Shown piece after piece: positions 38,114 through 45,572 of a stretch of 64,000 nt of DNA; position 1 is the stretch's first letter; every line of letters starts with the position of its first letter. The notes beneath the pieces were generated by a model, which worked only from the letters and a program-made list of their open reading frames with translations, did not search any database and was not told where the DNA came from. This stretch comes from Methanolapillus ohkumae (GTDB lineage Archaea > Halobacteriota > Methanosarcinia > Methanosarcinales > Methanosarcinaceae), in NCBI RefSeq assembly GCF_032594355.1, contig NZ_CP131061.1, positions 1,426,001-1,490,000 on the forward strand, given 5' to 3'. Position numbers and translations under genes: made by a program.

Positions 38114-38617
38114 ATGGAAATTGAAGATTCATTTTGTTCACTTGATGAAATTGCGGATTTACTTTCAGCCGGCGGTTTTTCCTTTAGAACGGGCTTTGAT
38201 GATGACTTTGATGACATGGGAGATGATTTTGAGGATAAAAATGAAATGTTTCGAACCGGTTTAAATAAAAACACCGCCGATACGCAATTGTCCGCCGCTC
38301 AGTTTTCGGTCGAACTTTCCCCGGAAGAAATCCAGCGGCTGGAATTGGAATTGCCCGAACCGGACAGCGAAAAAAATGATGAAGAGGAGGAAAATGAAGA
38401 AAACGAATGGAACGAAAATTCTGATGAAAAATATCTTGAAAATTTTGAAAAATTCAATGCATCCTCATTTCAAAAAGAATTAGAGGCTGCCGAAATTGTT
38501 TATTTTGATTTGTTCAAATCCAAACGATATGTGAAAACGCTAATTTTTCAAAAAGAAGAGAAGGCTTATTACCTCATCGGATTTTGCGAAGCCCCGATGT
38601 GCCGGGTTAAAAATTAA
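38114..38617 (+). CDS. Acidic hypothetical protein
   Basis: A 167-residue protein, family not recognised. The first 125 residues are strongly acidic and of low complexity (DDDFDDMGDDFEDKNEMF; KNDEEEENEENEWNENSDEK). The last 45 look globular and beta-rich (EAAEIVYFDLFKSKRYVKTL then IFQKEEKAYYLIGFCEAPMC), so a small C-terminal domain with a disordered acidic arm is likely. It converges on sirC, with only 14 bases between the stops. No function is proposed. Confidence 0.55.
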   Translation: MEIEDSFCSLDEIADLLSAGGFSFRTGFDDDFDDMGDDFEDKNEMFRTGLNKNTADTQLSAAQFSVELSPEEIQRLELELPEPDSEKNDEEEENEENEWNENSDEKYLENFEKFNASSFQKELEAAEIVYFDLFKSKRYVKTLIFQKEEKAYYLIGFCEAPMCRVKN

Positions 38618-38631
38618 AACAAAAAATGATT

Positions 38632-39324
38632 TTACACATTTTTCACAATTTCATATGCTTTCTTTTTGGCTTTTTCAAAATCCGCATCCGAATCACTTTT
38701 TAAGAGTTCCCAAATTTCATCGGAATCCATAATTTCCCAAAGAACCGCTTGCCGTTTCTTTTGGTCCGGAATTGTCTTTTTGAGTTCTTCCCGCATCTCA
38801 TTTTGAATCAAAATCATTTTTTCAAAATCGGAGCCGATTGTTTTTTCAATTTGAATGCGGACATACTTCGTAACCGCAGGACTTTCCCCGCCGGAGGAAA
38901 TCGCGATTGACAACCCGTTTTTTTCAATGAGGGACGGAATGACCACCGCGTCCGCACCGCCCGCGTGGTTGACCAAAATGCCGGTGGATTTCGCAATTTT
39001 GGAAATTCGGTCGTTTAAAGCGTTGCTGGGTGTTGCGGCAACAACCAAAAACACACCTTTCATAAGTGTTTTTAAATCGGCGTCGGACATTTTGGAAATA
39101 TCTTTTTCAAGAATTTGAATTTGACCGGATTGGGCATTTTTTAAAAGCAGATCTGTAAATCGAAGGCTGACGACCGTGACAGGCGCACTCTTCATAAATC
39201 GGAGAGCTTTGCGTTCCCCGACGGTACCGCCGCCAAAAATGAGGACAGGCTTTTCGGAAAAATCAATAAAAAGAGGCAGATATGGATTGGAAATCTCTTT
39301 GTATTCATTCATATTTTCATTCAT
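38632..39324 (-). CDS. sirC: Precorrin-2 dehydrogenase / sirohydrochlorin synthase
   Basis: NAD-dependent oxidation of precorrin-2 to sirohydrochlorin; the family may also insert iron. The 230-residue protein shows the Rossmann start YLPLFIDFSEKPVLIFGGGT then VGERKALRFMKS, VVAATPSNALNDRISKIAKS, the VNHAGGADAVVIPSLIEKNG segment, and AISSGGESPAVTKYVR. It feeds the siroheme-to-heme genes lying directly upstream on the same strand (ahbB, ahbA, ahbD). An ATG four codons inside is an alternative start. Confidence 0.9.
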   Translation of the reverse strand: MNENMNEYKEISNPYLPLFIDFSEKPVLIFGGGTVGERKALRFMKSAPVTVVSLRFTDLLLKNAQSGQIQILEKDISKMSDADLKTLMKGVFLVVAATPSNALNDRISKIAKSTGILVNHAGGADAVVIPSLIEKNGLSIAISSGGESPAVTKYVRIQIEKTIGSDFEKMILIQNEMREELKKTIPDQKKRQAVLWEIMDSDEIWELLKSDSDADFEKAKKKAYEIVKNV

Positions 39325-39400
39325 ATTTTTCTCTCTTTTTTGTTCTATTCAGGATTATTAATCCGAGTTTCCATTCAGGATTTTAATCCCATGTTCTTTT

Positions 39401-39925
39401 TCATATACGAACCCCTGTTTTTTTGAATTCTTTTTCACTGAAAACAAGTTTGTAGTCCGCAATACCAACCGCTTCGGAAATTCTAACAGCGACCGCTTCA
39501 CATTCCTCGGTGCTGCGTCCATGAATCATCGTGTACATATTGTACGGCCACTCCGCCGTCCGTGGACGTTCATAGCAATGACTGACTTCATCAAACGATG
39601 CCATGATTTTCCCCGTATCTGAAACTTTGCTTGGCGCGACATCCCAAACGCACATTGCGTTTGCGGTAAACCCGATCACCAGATGACCAATGGACGCGCC
39701 GAAACGGCGGATTTTTTTTTGTTCCGCAAGAGTCTTGATTCGGAAAACGACCTCTTCTTCGGAAATGCCCAGCACATTTGCGTATTCCAAAAATGGAGCG
39801 TGAGTAAACTCAATTCCATCTTGCATCAGCCGGATTAACTTTTCATCCGTATCATCCAACCGGGCAGACGGATTTTCTTTTCGGACTATGAGATTCTCCG
39901 CAATTTCTTTTGTGTTTTCCGGCAC
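39401..39925 (-). CDS. ahbB: Siroheme decarboxylase subunit, AhbB-like
   Basis: AsnC/Lrp-fold protein, one of two subunits that decarboxylate siroheme to 12,18-didecarboxysiroheme. The 174-residue sequence has the HTH-like LDDTDEKLIRLMQDGIEF, KKIRRFGASIGHLVIGFTAN, and the active-site-bearing SHCYERPRTAEWPYNMYTMI. The ERPxxxxWPYNxxxMIHG motif is typical of the B subunit; the A/B naming is from memory of the family. The partner is at 40122. Confidence 0.88.
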   Translation of the reverse strand: MPENTKEIAENLIVRKENPSARLDDTDEKLIRLMQDGIEFTHAPFLEYANVLGISEEEVVFRIKTLAEQKKIRRFGASIGHLVIGFTANAMCVWDVAPSKVSDTGKIMASFDEVSHCYERPRTAEWPYNMYTMIHGRSTEECEAVAVRISEAVGIADYKLVFSEKEFKKTGVRI

Positions 39926-39949
39926 GCTTTTTTCTCCGAGGGATTCATG

Positions 39950-40137
39950 AATGGGATGGAATTGAATAATAAATTGTGATGGAATTATAATTTGGATGGA
40001 ATTATAATTTGGATGGAATTGAATAATAAATTGTGATGGAATTATAATTTGGATGGAATTGAATAATAAATTTTGATGGAATTATAATTTGGATGGAATT
40101 GAATAATAAATTGTGATGGAATTATAATTTGAATTTG
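39950..40137. repeat. 40-bp tandem repeat between ahbB and ahbA
   Basis: The unit GAATAATAAATTGTGATGGA then ATTATAATTTGGATGGAATT recurs about four times (39964, 40021, 40061, 40101) with one 17-base partial copy. The last copy runs into the ahbA 3' end and supplies its final codons and stop, so the repeat array has eroded the gene boundary. Confidence 0.8.
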
Positions 40138-40607
40138 ACTTGGATTTTAAATTGCCGGACCGTCGGCAGATTCAAAAGCGGACACTTTAATTTTTCCTGA
40201 ATTTCCGATAAGATGGTATCCAGCCGTTCTTGTGTCGGCGCAGACACGGTAAACCAGATGTTGTATTCCTCATTTCGAAGATAATTGTGGGAAACTTCAG
40301 GATATTTGCTGATGACCGCTGCCGCTTCTTCAATTTGGACCGCCGGGACTTTAACGGCGGCGAGCGTATTGGAACCGCCCAGCCCACGCGTATTAATCAC
40401 GGGACCTATCCGCCGGATTGCTTTTTCCTGCTGTAGCCGCTTTAATTTTTCAATCACGACATCTTCCGTGGTCCCGATTTTTTCGGCAATGATCTCAAAC
40501 GGATGAACCGTCACCGGAAAATCCAATTGAATGAGGTTGATAATTTGTTTGTCGATGTCATCGAGTTCAATCGGGGACGCCGATGAAATCAGCGGTGTTT
40601 GTTCCAT
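40122..40607 (-). CDS. ahbA: Siroheme decarboxylase subunit, AhbA-like
   Basis: A 161-residue AsnC/Lrp-like partner of AhbB. It shows LDDIDKQIINLIQLDFPVTV, KAIRRIGPVINTRGLGGSNT and SHNYLRNEEYNIWFTVSAPT, the A-subunit version of the conserved core. I prefer the ATG at 40607 (MEQTPLISSA) to one twelve codons upstream that adds a basic stretch. It probably forms a transcript with ahbD upstream and ahbB and sirC downstream. Confidence 0.87.
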   Translation of the reverse strand: MEQTPLISSASPIELDDIDKQIINLIQLDFPVTVHPFEIIAEKIGTTEDVVIEKLKRLQQEKAIRRIGPVINTRGLGGSNTLAAVKVPAVQIEEAAAVISKYPEVSHNYLRNEEYNIWFTVSAPTQERLDTILSEIQEKLKCPLLNLPTVRQFKIQVKFKL

Positions 40608-40757
40608 AATCCGTATCTCACGTTTTTTCATTTGCATTTTCATTGTAATCTGTTTTTACAATTCTGCAATCCATTTATTTTTATAATTGTTTGGAAACGA
40701 CCATTTTAATTAATAAATATTTTCATGGTTCGGGTCGTTCTGTTTTGAATTCGGATA

Positions 40758-41957
40758 TTATTTGCCGGTTTTGCGGGCTTGTTTTAAAGCATAGCCGGGC
40801 GGCACATAAGAACAGAGCGGCTCTTCTTCCATGTAATCGTTTGTCTCATGGTATGCGCGCGCCCGACAGCCGCCACAAACCGTTTTGTATCCACAGTCGC
40901 CACATTTTCCTTTGTAAGCGGCGTAATTTCTCAAATCGTTAAACACTTTTGCATTTTCCCAGATTTCCTTAAACGGTGTTTTTCGGACATTTCCTGCCAA
41001 AACCGGCAGGTAACCGCACGGGTTGACATCACCGATGCTGGAAATAAATCCGAAAGAAATACCGCCGAGGCAGCCTTTTGTCATGGCGTCAAGACCATGC
41101 GTTTTTGGCGTGACTTCAACGCCTTCTTCTTTGGCTTTTTGGCGTAAGATTCTGAAATAATGCGGTGCACACGTCGGACGGATTTGAAGAGTTGTTTTTT
41201 TGGAAATGCCGTAAAGCCATAACAAAGCGGTTTCGTATTCTTCCGGGGAAATTTCAAATTCGCTCAGTTCCGCCCCTCTTCCGGTCGGAACCAAAAAGAA
41301 GAAATGATGCGCTGCCGCACCGATTTCTTTGGTAAAAGCATGAACATCTTCCAGCTCCTCCACATTGAACCGGGAAACGGTGGTATTGATTTGAAATTCA
41401 ACGCCCGCGCTATTTAAATTTTGAATCCCGCGCATGGAATCTGAAAAACAGCCTGGAATACAACGAAACGTGTCATGCGTCCGTTCCCGTCCGTCTAAAC
41501 TGATGCTGACTCTTTGGATGCCGGCCTCCCGTATTTTTTGAGCGATTTCTTGGGTAATCATCGTCCCGTTTGTCGCAAGCGTCATCCGAAAACCCAGATC
41601 TGTCCCATAGCGGGCGATTTCAAAAATATCGGGACGCATTAAAGGCTCGCCGCCGCTTAAAATAATAATCGGAGTTCCCGTTTCCCGAATGTCACGAAGC
41701 ATTTTTTTGGCTTCGTCCGTTGTCAATTCGCCGGTGGCAGAGTTGAGAGTCGAAGACCCTCGGCAATGTTTACAAGCCAGATTGCAAGCGGCCGTGGTTT
41801 CCCAAGCCAAAATCCGTGGCGGCCGGACGCCGGAGGTGTCATCGGCCGGAGGCAATCCTCCCGAATGTGTATTTTCGGAAGTTATATTTTTGGAATGCGC
41901 GGTCTCAGGATGTGTTTTTTCAGATTGCGGATTTCCCGGATGTTTCGATTGTTCCAT
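40758..41957 (-). CDS. ahbD: Heme synthase AhbD, radical SAM/SPASM protein
   Basis: Converts Fe-coproporphyrin III to heme b by oxidative decarboxylation. The 399-residue protein has the radical SAM CxxxCxxC in TTAACNLACKHCRGSS, the GGEPL motif in ILSGGEPLMRPDIFE, and a C-terminal SPASM set of cysteines for an auxiliary 4Fe-4S cluster (KGKCGDCGYKTVCGGCRARA then PLCSYVPPG). The first 45 residues are a hydrophilic His/Ser/Pro-rich extension (KTHPETAHSKNITSENTHSG) not needed by the family. AhbC, which acts just before it, is not in the window. Confidence 0.94.
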   Translation of the reverse strand: MEQSKHPGNPQSEKTHPETAHSKNITSENTHSGGLPPADDTSGVRPPRILAWETTAACNLACKHCRGSSTLNSATGELTTDEAKKMLRDIRETGTPIIILSGGEPLMRPDIFEIARYGTDLGFRMTLATNGTMITQEIAQKIREAGIQRVSISLDGRERTHDTFRCIPGCFSDSMRGIQNLNSAGVEFQINTTVSRFNVEELEDVHAFTKEIGAAAHHFFFLVPTGRGAELSEFEISPEEYETALLWLYGISKKTTLQIRPTCAPHYFRILRQKAKEEGVEVTPKTHGLDAMTKGCLGGISFGFISSIGDVNPCGYLPVLAGNVRKTPFKEIWENAKVFNDLRNYAAYKGKCGDCGYKTVCGGCRARAYHETNDYMEEEPLCSYVPPGYALKQARKTGK

Positions 41958-42010
41958 TTTTCCCCCTCATTTCAATATGAAACCATTTTTATTCGATGTC
42001 TTAATTTTTT

Positions 42011-43132
42011 TTATCTCAAAGTTTTGTGATCTAAGGCTTTACGTCTCATGAAATGGTCTAAAATAACAATGGCTGCCATCGCTTCGCAGACCGGGACAAT
42101 CCGGGGCGCAATCACCGGGTCGTGCCGTCCGGAAATTTCAATGATTTCATTGTCTTTTGTGTCCAAATTGACGGTGCGCTGCGGCCGCGCAATGGAAGGC
42201 GTTGGCTTCACCGCCGCCCGGAACCGGATTTCTCCGCCGGTAGAAATGCCGCCTAAAATGCCGCCGGAATGATTCGTTTTCATGGAAATTGTCCGGCCGG
42301 TGCCGTCATCCGTCCATTCCATTTCATCATTAAATTGGCTTCCCTGCGCGCTCCCGGCCAAAAATCCGTCTCCAATTTCAAATCCCTTGACGGCACCGAT
42401 ACTCATGATGGCTTTGGCCAAATCGGCGTCAAGTTTGTCAAAAACGGGTTCCCCAAGCCCTGCCGGAATGCCGCAAATTCGTCCCTCGACAATTCCGCCG
42501 ACAGAATCTTTGTTTTCCTGCGCGGCTTTCACTGTTTTTTCCATGGCGGACGCGGCAGCAAAATCGGCGCACCGGACCGGATTTTCCTGAATTCTTTCTT
42601 TGATTTCGGGGAGGGAAAACTTGTCCAAAACGCATGAATCGGCATGAACCATTCCGATTTGAACGACATGGCAGACGACTTCGATTCCGGCAGCCGCCAA
42701 TATTTTTTTGGCAACGGCACCGGCCGCGACACGCCCGACCGTTTCCCGTCCTGAACTTCGGCCGCCGCCACGGTAATCATAATTCCCGTATTTTTCAAAA
42801 TAGGCCAAATCTGCATGACCCGGGCGCGGAGTTTTTTGAAGAGATTCATAAGCGGAAGAATGGGCGTCTGAATTTTTCACCATCAACGAAATCGGCGCTC
42901 CGGTCGTTTTTCCCTCAAAAACCCCGGACAAAATCACCACCGTATCCGGCTCTTTTCGAGGAGAGGACACGGTGCTTTGCCCGGGTTTTCGGCGGTCCAG
43001 CTCTTTTTGAATATCCGCGTCCGAGAGCGAAATGCCCGAAATGACGCCGTCAATAACAACGCCGACCGCATCACCGTGAGACTCTCCCCACGTCGTTATC
43101 CGAAACAATTCTCCAAAGCTGTTTCCCGCCAT
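42011..43132 (-). CDS. aroC: Chorismate synthase
   Basis: FMN-dependent last step of the shikimate pathway, EPSP to chorismate. The 373-residue protein has NSFGELFRITTWGESHGDAV, RRKPGQSTVSSPRKEPDTV, RPGHADLAYFEKYGNYDYRG then GGRSSGRETVGRVAAGAVAK, and the MKTNHSGGILGGISTGGEIR region with AVKPTPSI. The ATG at 43132 follows AGGCGAAA; a longer frame adds 25 residues that do not belong to the family. No other aro gene adjoins it. Confidence 0.96.
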   Translation of the reverse strand: MAGNSFGELFRITTWGESHGDAVGVVIDGVISGISLSDADIQKELDRRKPGQSTVSSPRKEPDTVVILSGVFEGKTTGAPISLMVKNSDAHSSAYESLQKTPRPGHADLAYFEKYGNYDYRGGGRSSGRETVGRVAAGAVAKKILAAAGIEVVCHVVQIGMVHADSCVLDKFSLPEIKERIQENPVRCADFAAASAMEKTVKAAQENKDSVGGIVEGRICGIPAGLGEPVFDKLDADLAKAIMSIGAVKGFEIGDGFLAGSAQGSQFNDEMEWTDDGTGRTISMKTNHSGGILGGISTGGEIRFRAAVKPTPSIARPQRTVNLDTKDNEIIEISGRHDPVIAPRIVPVCEAMAAIVILDHFMRRKALDHKTLR

Positions 43133-43345
43133 ATTTTCGCCTGTAAATTTTTGGTTGGCGTCAAGTTGATTGGCTTGACGATGCCTACGAAATAATTCTA
43201 AATCCAAATAAAAATCATTTTGCTTGAAAAACCTAATTCTTTGGAAGTAGAAATATGTTTGGGATACGGATCGGATGATTTAAGCAACATTTCATTTTCA
43301 GCGTTTTTTCCAATCATTTCTTTTTCCAATCCAAGCAAACCTTCC

Positions 43346-43708
43346 GATTTTAGGATTGTTGCGACGGTTTATGATTTTAGGATTGCTGCGACGGTTTATG
43401 ATTTTAGGATTGTTGCGACGGTTTATGATTTTAGGATTGCTGCGACGGTTTATGATTTTAGGATTGTTGCGACGGTTTATGATTTTAGGATTGTTGCGAC
43501 GGTTTATGATTTTAGGATTGCTGCGACGGTTTATGATTTTAGGATTGTTGCGACGGTTTATGATTTTAGGATTGCTGCGACGGTTTATGATTTTAGGATT
43601 GCTGCGACGGTTTATGATTTTAGGATTGCTGCAACTGTCTCACTACACCCATTTCTTTTAAAATTCATATTTCGATTCAATCAGATGCGACCGCATCTGA
43701 TTGAATCG
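43346..43708 (+). repeat. Repeat-plus-hairpin element, copy C
   Basis: Eleven head-to-tail copies of a 27-base unit (GATTTTAGGATTGTTGCGAC then GGTTTAT), starting at 43346 and every 27 bases to 43642, alternate GTT and GCT at one site. The last unit changes to GCTGCAACTG. After about 30 bases comes a perfect 17-bp inverted repeat, CGATTCAATCAGATGCG (43673-43689) and its complement at 43692-43708. A long frame through the repeat is an artefact of the 27-base period. Confidence 0.85.
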
Positions 43709-44082
43709 GGATGTTTTGCCTGTATTTTTAAGGAGATAATTAAGAACTAATTTTGAAATTGTATTTTTTGGATTTTTGCCACTTTATTTTGGATGGAATT
43801 TTGGAATTTGATTTGTTTTGAAATTTTGAAACTTTTAGGAATTTTGGATTTGAATTTTGGATTTGAATTTTGGATTTGAATTTTGGATTTGAATTTTGGA
43901 CTTGAATTTTGGATTTGAATTTTGGACTTGAATTTTGGACTTGATTTTTGTTTTAGATTTTTATAATTTTGATTTTTGTTTTAAATTTTTTATATATTTG
44001 AGTTTTGTCCGATTTTTGAAAAAAACTTAAATTTGAAAAAATACTTCTTTCTTTATTTTTCAGAAAAACCGGACTTTTTAAA
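43709..44082. repeat. 15-bp tandem repeats upstream of the HdrD-like gene
   Basis: The unit TTGGATTTGAATTTT (variant TTGGACTTGAATTTT) recurs about six to seven times at 43845-43945. Around it are related GGAATTTTGGAATTTG sequences and T-rich DNA. The promoter of the 44083 gene should be near 43990-44040 (TTTTTATATATTTG). Confidence 0.75.
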
Positions 44083-45303
44083 ATGGACTTTCTCTCAGAA
44101 CATAAGAAAAATTGTGACCAATGCGGTCTTTGCATTTCGGTTTGCCCGAGCTATGGCGATTTGGGCATTTTGTCCGATTTGTACGGCTACTTGTCCGAAT
44201 CCCCAAAATCAGAATCCGAACCGGTGTCGCTTCCCAAAAATCCGGACCATGACATCCGGTTGTGCTACACCTGCAATGTTTGCACTGTCACGTGCCCTCA
44301 AGATCTGGGCATTCGAAAACTCATTTCCCTGGCGCGCGAGAAGAAAACAAAAGAATTCGGGATTTCGGATGAGCAAAGATTGGCAGACCCATTTTCGGAC
44401 AACAACATGTACAAAAAAATCGGAGAATGGGAAAAGCCGGTTGTTTTCAAAAATGAAGGAAAAGCGTGTGATGTAATCTATTTCCCGGGCTGTGCCGCAT
44501 CCTGCATGAACAAAGTGGTCGGAAAATCCACCGCCAAAGTGTTGGATGCGGCCGGCGTTCATTATTCCGTCATGAGCGGAATTGATTACTGCTGCGGGTC
44601 GGTTGCCTTTGGCGCCGGAAACAAAGAACCGCTTCTTAAAATCGGACAAAAAAACATAGATGAAATCACCCGCCGGGGCGCCAAAATTTTGGTGACGACC
44701 TGTCCCGGATGCTATCGCGCCTTTAAAATAATTTACCCATCGCTTTTTGGAGAACTTGGCTTTGAAGTGCTCCAAACATCGGAATATTTCCTCCGGCTGA
44801 TTCAGGAAGGAAAACTGACATTTAAACGCGATATGACGCAATATTTAAAAAAGTCCACGCCGCTCATTCTTTATTATCAAGATCCGTGCCATTTGACCCG
44901 GGCAGCCGGCATTTACAATGATCCGCGCCGTGCGCTCCAAGCTGTCCCACACGTATCTGTTGCCAACCCATCGCCTCAAGACTCCATTTGTTGTGGATTT
45001 GGCGGCGGCGTTCGGACAGTTTTTCCTCAAAAATCTCTTTCTCAAGCCGCAAAAATTCATGGGGCCGCTGAAAATTCAAACAGTGATGTCATTATTACCA
45101 ATTGCGGCGGATGCATGAAAAATATTATTGAAAGCGGGTACAATTCCAAAAGCCGTCTTTTGGTTTACGACTTGGCGGAATTTCTATCGCTCGCGTGCGG
45201 AAACCCGCCAACTGAGCGGGATGATCAAAAACTCATCCGGCTGTCCAATACGGCACTGATTCATTGCCTTTCGAATTATGATTTTAATCCATACGATGGA
45301 TAA
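44083..45303 (+). CDS. HdrD-like iron-sulphur protein (two ferredoxin motifs plus two CCG domains)
   Basis: A 406-residue soluble electron-transfer protein. The N-terminus has two 4Fe-4S motifs (CDQCGLCISVCP; CYTCNVCTVTCP). The rest has two cysteine-rich CCG domains, with YCCGSVAFGAGN and TTCPGC in the first and ICCGFGGGVR and NCGGC in the second. This is the layout of heterodisulfide reductase subunit HdrD and of glycolate-oxidase-type subunits. It stands alone, with no hdrE or flavoprotein gene beside it, so I do not call it HdrD itself. A role in redox transfer with an unknown partner is inferred. Confidence 0.85.
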   Translation: MDFLSEHKKNCDQCGLCISVCPSYGDLGILSDLYGYLSESPKSESEPVSLPKNPDHDIRLCYTCNVCTVTCPQDLGIRKLISLAREKKTKEFGISDEQRLADPFSDNNMYKKIGEWEKPVVFKNEGKACDVIYFPGCAASCMNKVVGKSTAKVLDAAGVHYSVMSGIDYCCGSVAFGAGNKEPLLKIGQKNIDEITRRGAKILVTTCPGCYRAFKIIYPSLFGELGFEVLQTSEYFLRLIQEGKLTFKRDMTQYLKKSTPLILYYQDPCHLTRAAGIYNDPRRALQAVPHVSVANPSPQDSICCGFGGGVRTVFPQKSLSQAAKIHGAAENSNSDVIITNCGGCMKNIIESGYNSKSRLLVYDLAEFLSLACGNPPTERDDQKLIRLSNTALIHCLSNYDFNPYDG

Positions 45304-45572
45304 CGTCATAAATTAAAGCATTTTCAAATTATAAAAAACAAATCAAATATTATTAAGGACATTTTCAAATACAAAAGAATAAATCAAATTATAAAAGAAT
45401 AGATCTAAGAATTCTTTGGAGGAAAGAGTCCGGAAAAGTCTTTTCCTCCTCATGACAAAGTTTTAATAAAAAAGAAGAGTTAGTCCCCTAAATTAATCCG
45501 ATTTCATATAATCGCCGTATTCAAATTTAATTCAAATTTAATTCAAATTTTATTTTTTTCAAAGGTATTAAA
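45304..45572. promoter_or_regulatory. lysS upstream region with hairpin
   Basis: GGAGGAAA (45418-45425) and TTTCCTCC (45442-45449) form a perfect 8-bp stem around GAGTCCGGAAAAGTCT. It may end the HdrD-like transcript or structure the lysS leader. Direct repeats of AAATCAAATTATAAAAGAAT and TTCAAATTTAA flank it. Confidence 0.4.

Noticed and set aside
43346..43642. Possible CRISPR array
   Set aside because: Units are directly adjacent with no spacers, and no cas gene is in the window.
43220..43750. A 176-residue frame of nine-residue repeats (DFRIVATVY) that could be taken for a repeat protein
   Set aside because: It exists only because the 27-base repeat is a multiple of three. The related array at 35275 has a 26-base period and no frame, and there is no ribosome binding site.
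45418..45449. GGAGGAAAGAGTCCGG looked like the start of RNase P RNA
   Set aside because: The conserved GAGGAAAGTCC is interrupted, and the following 120 bases are AT-rich without the rest of the RNA; it is a simple hairpin.
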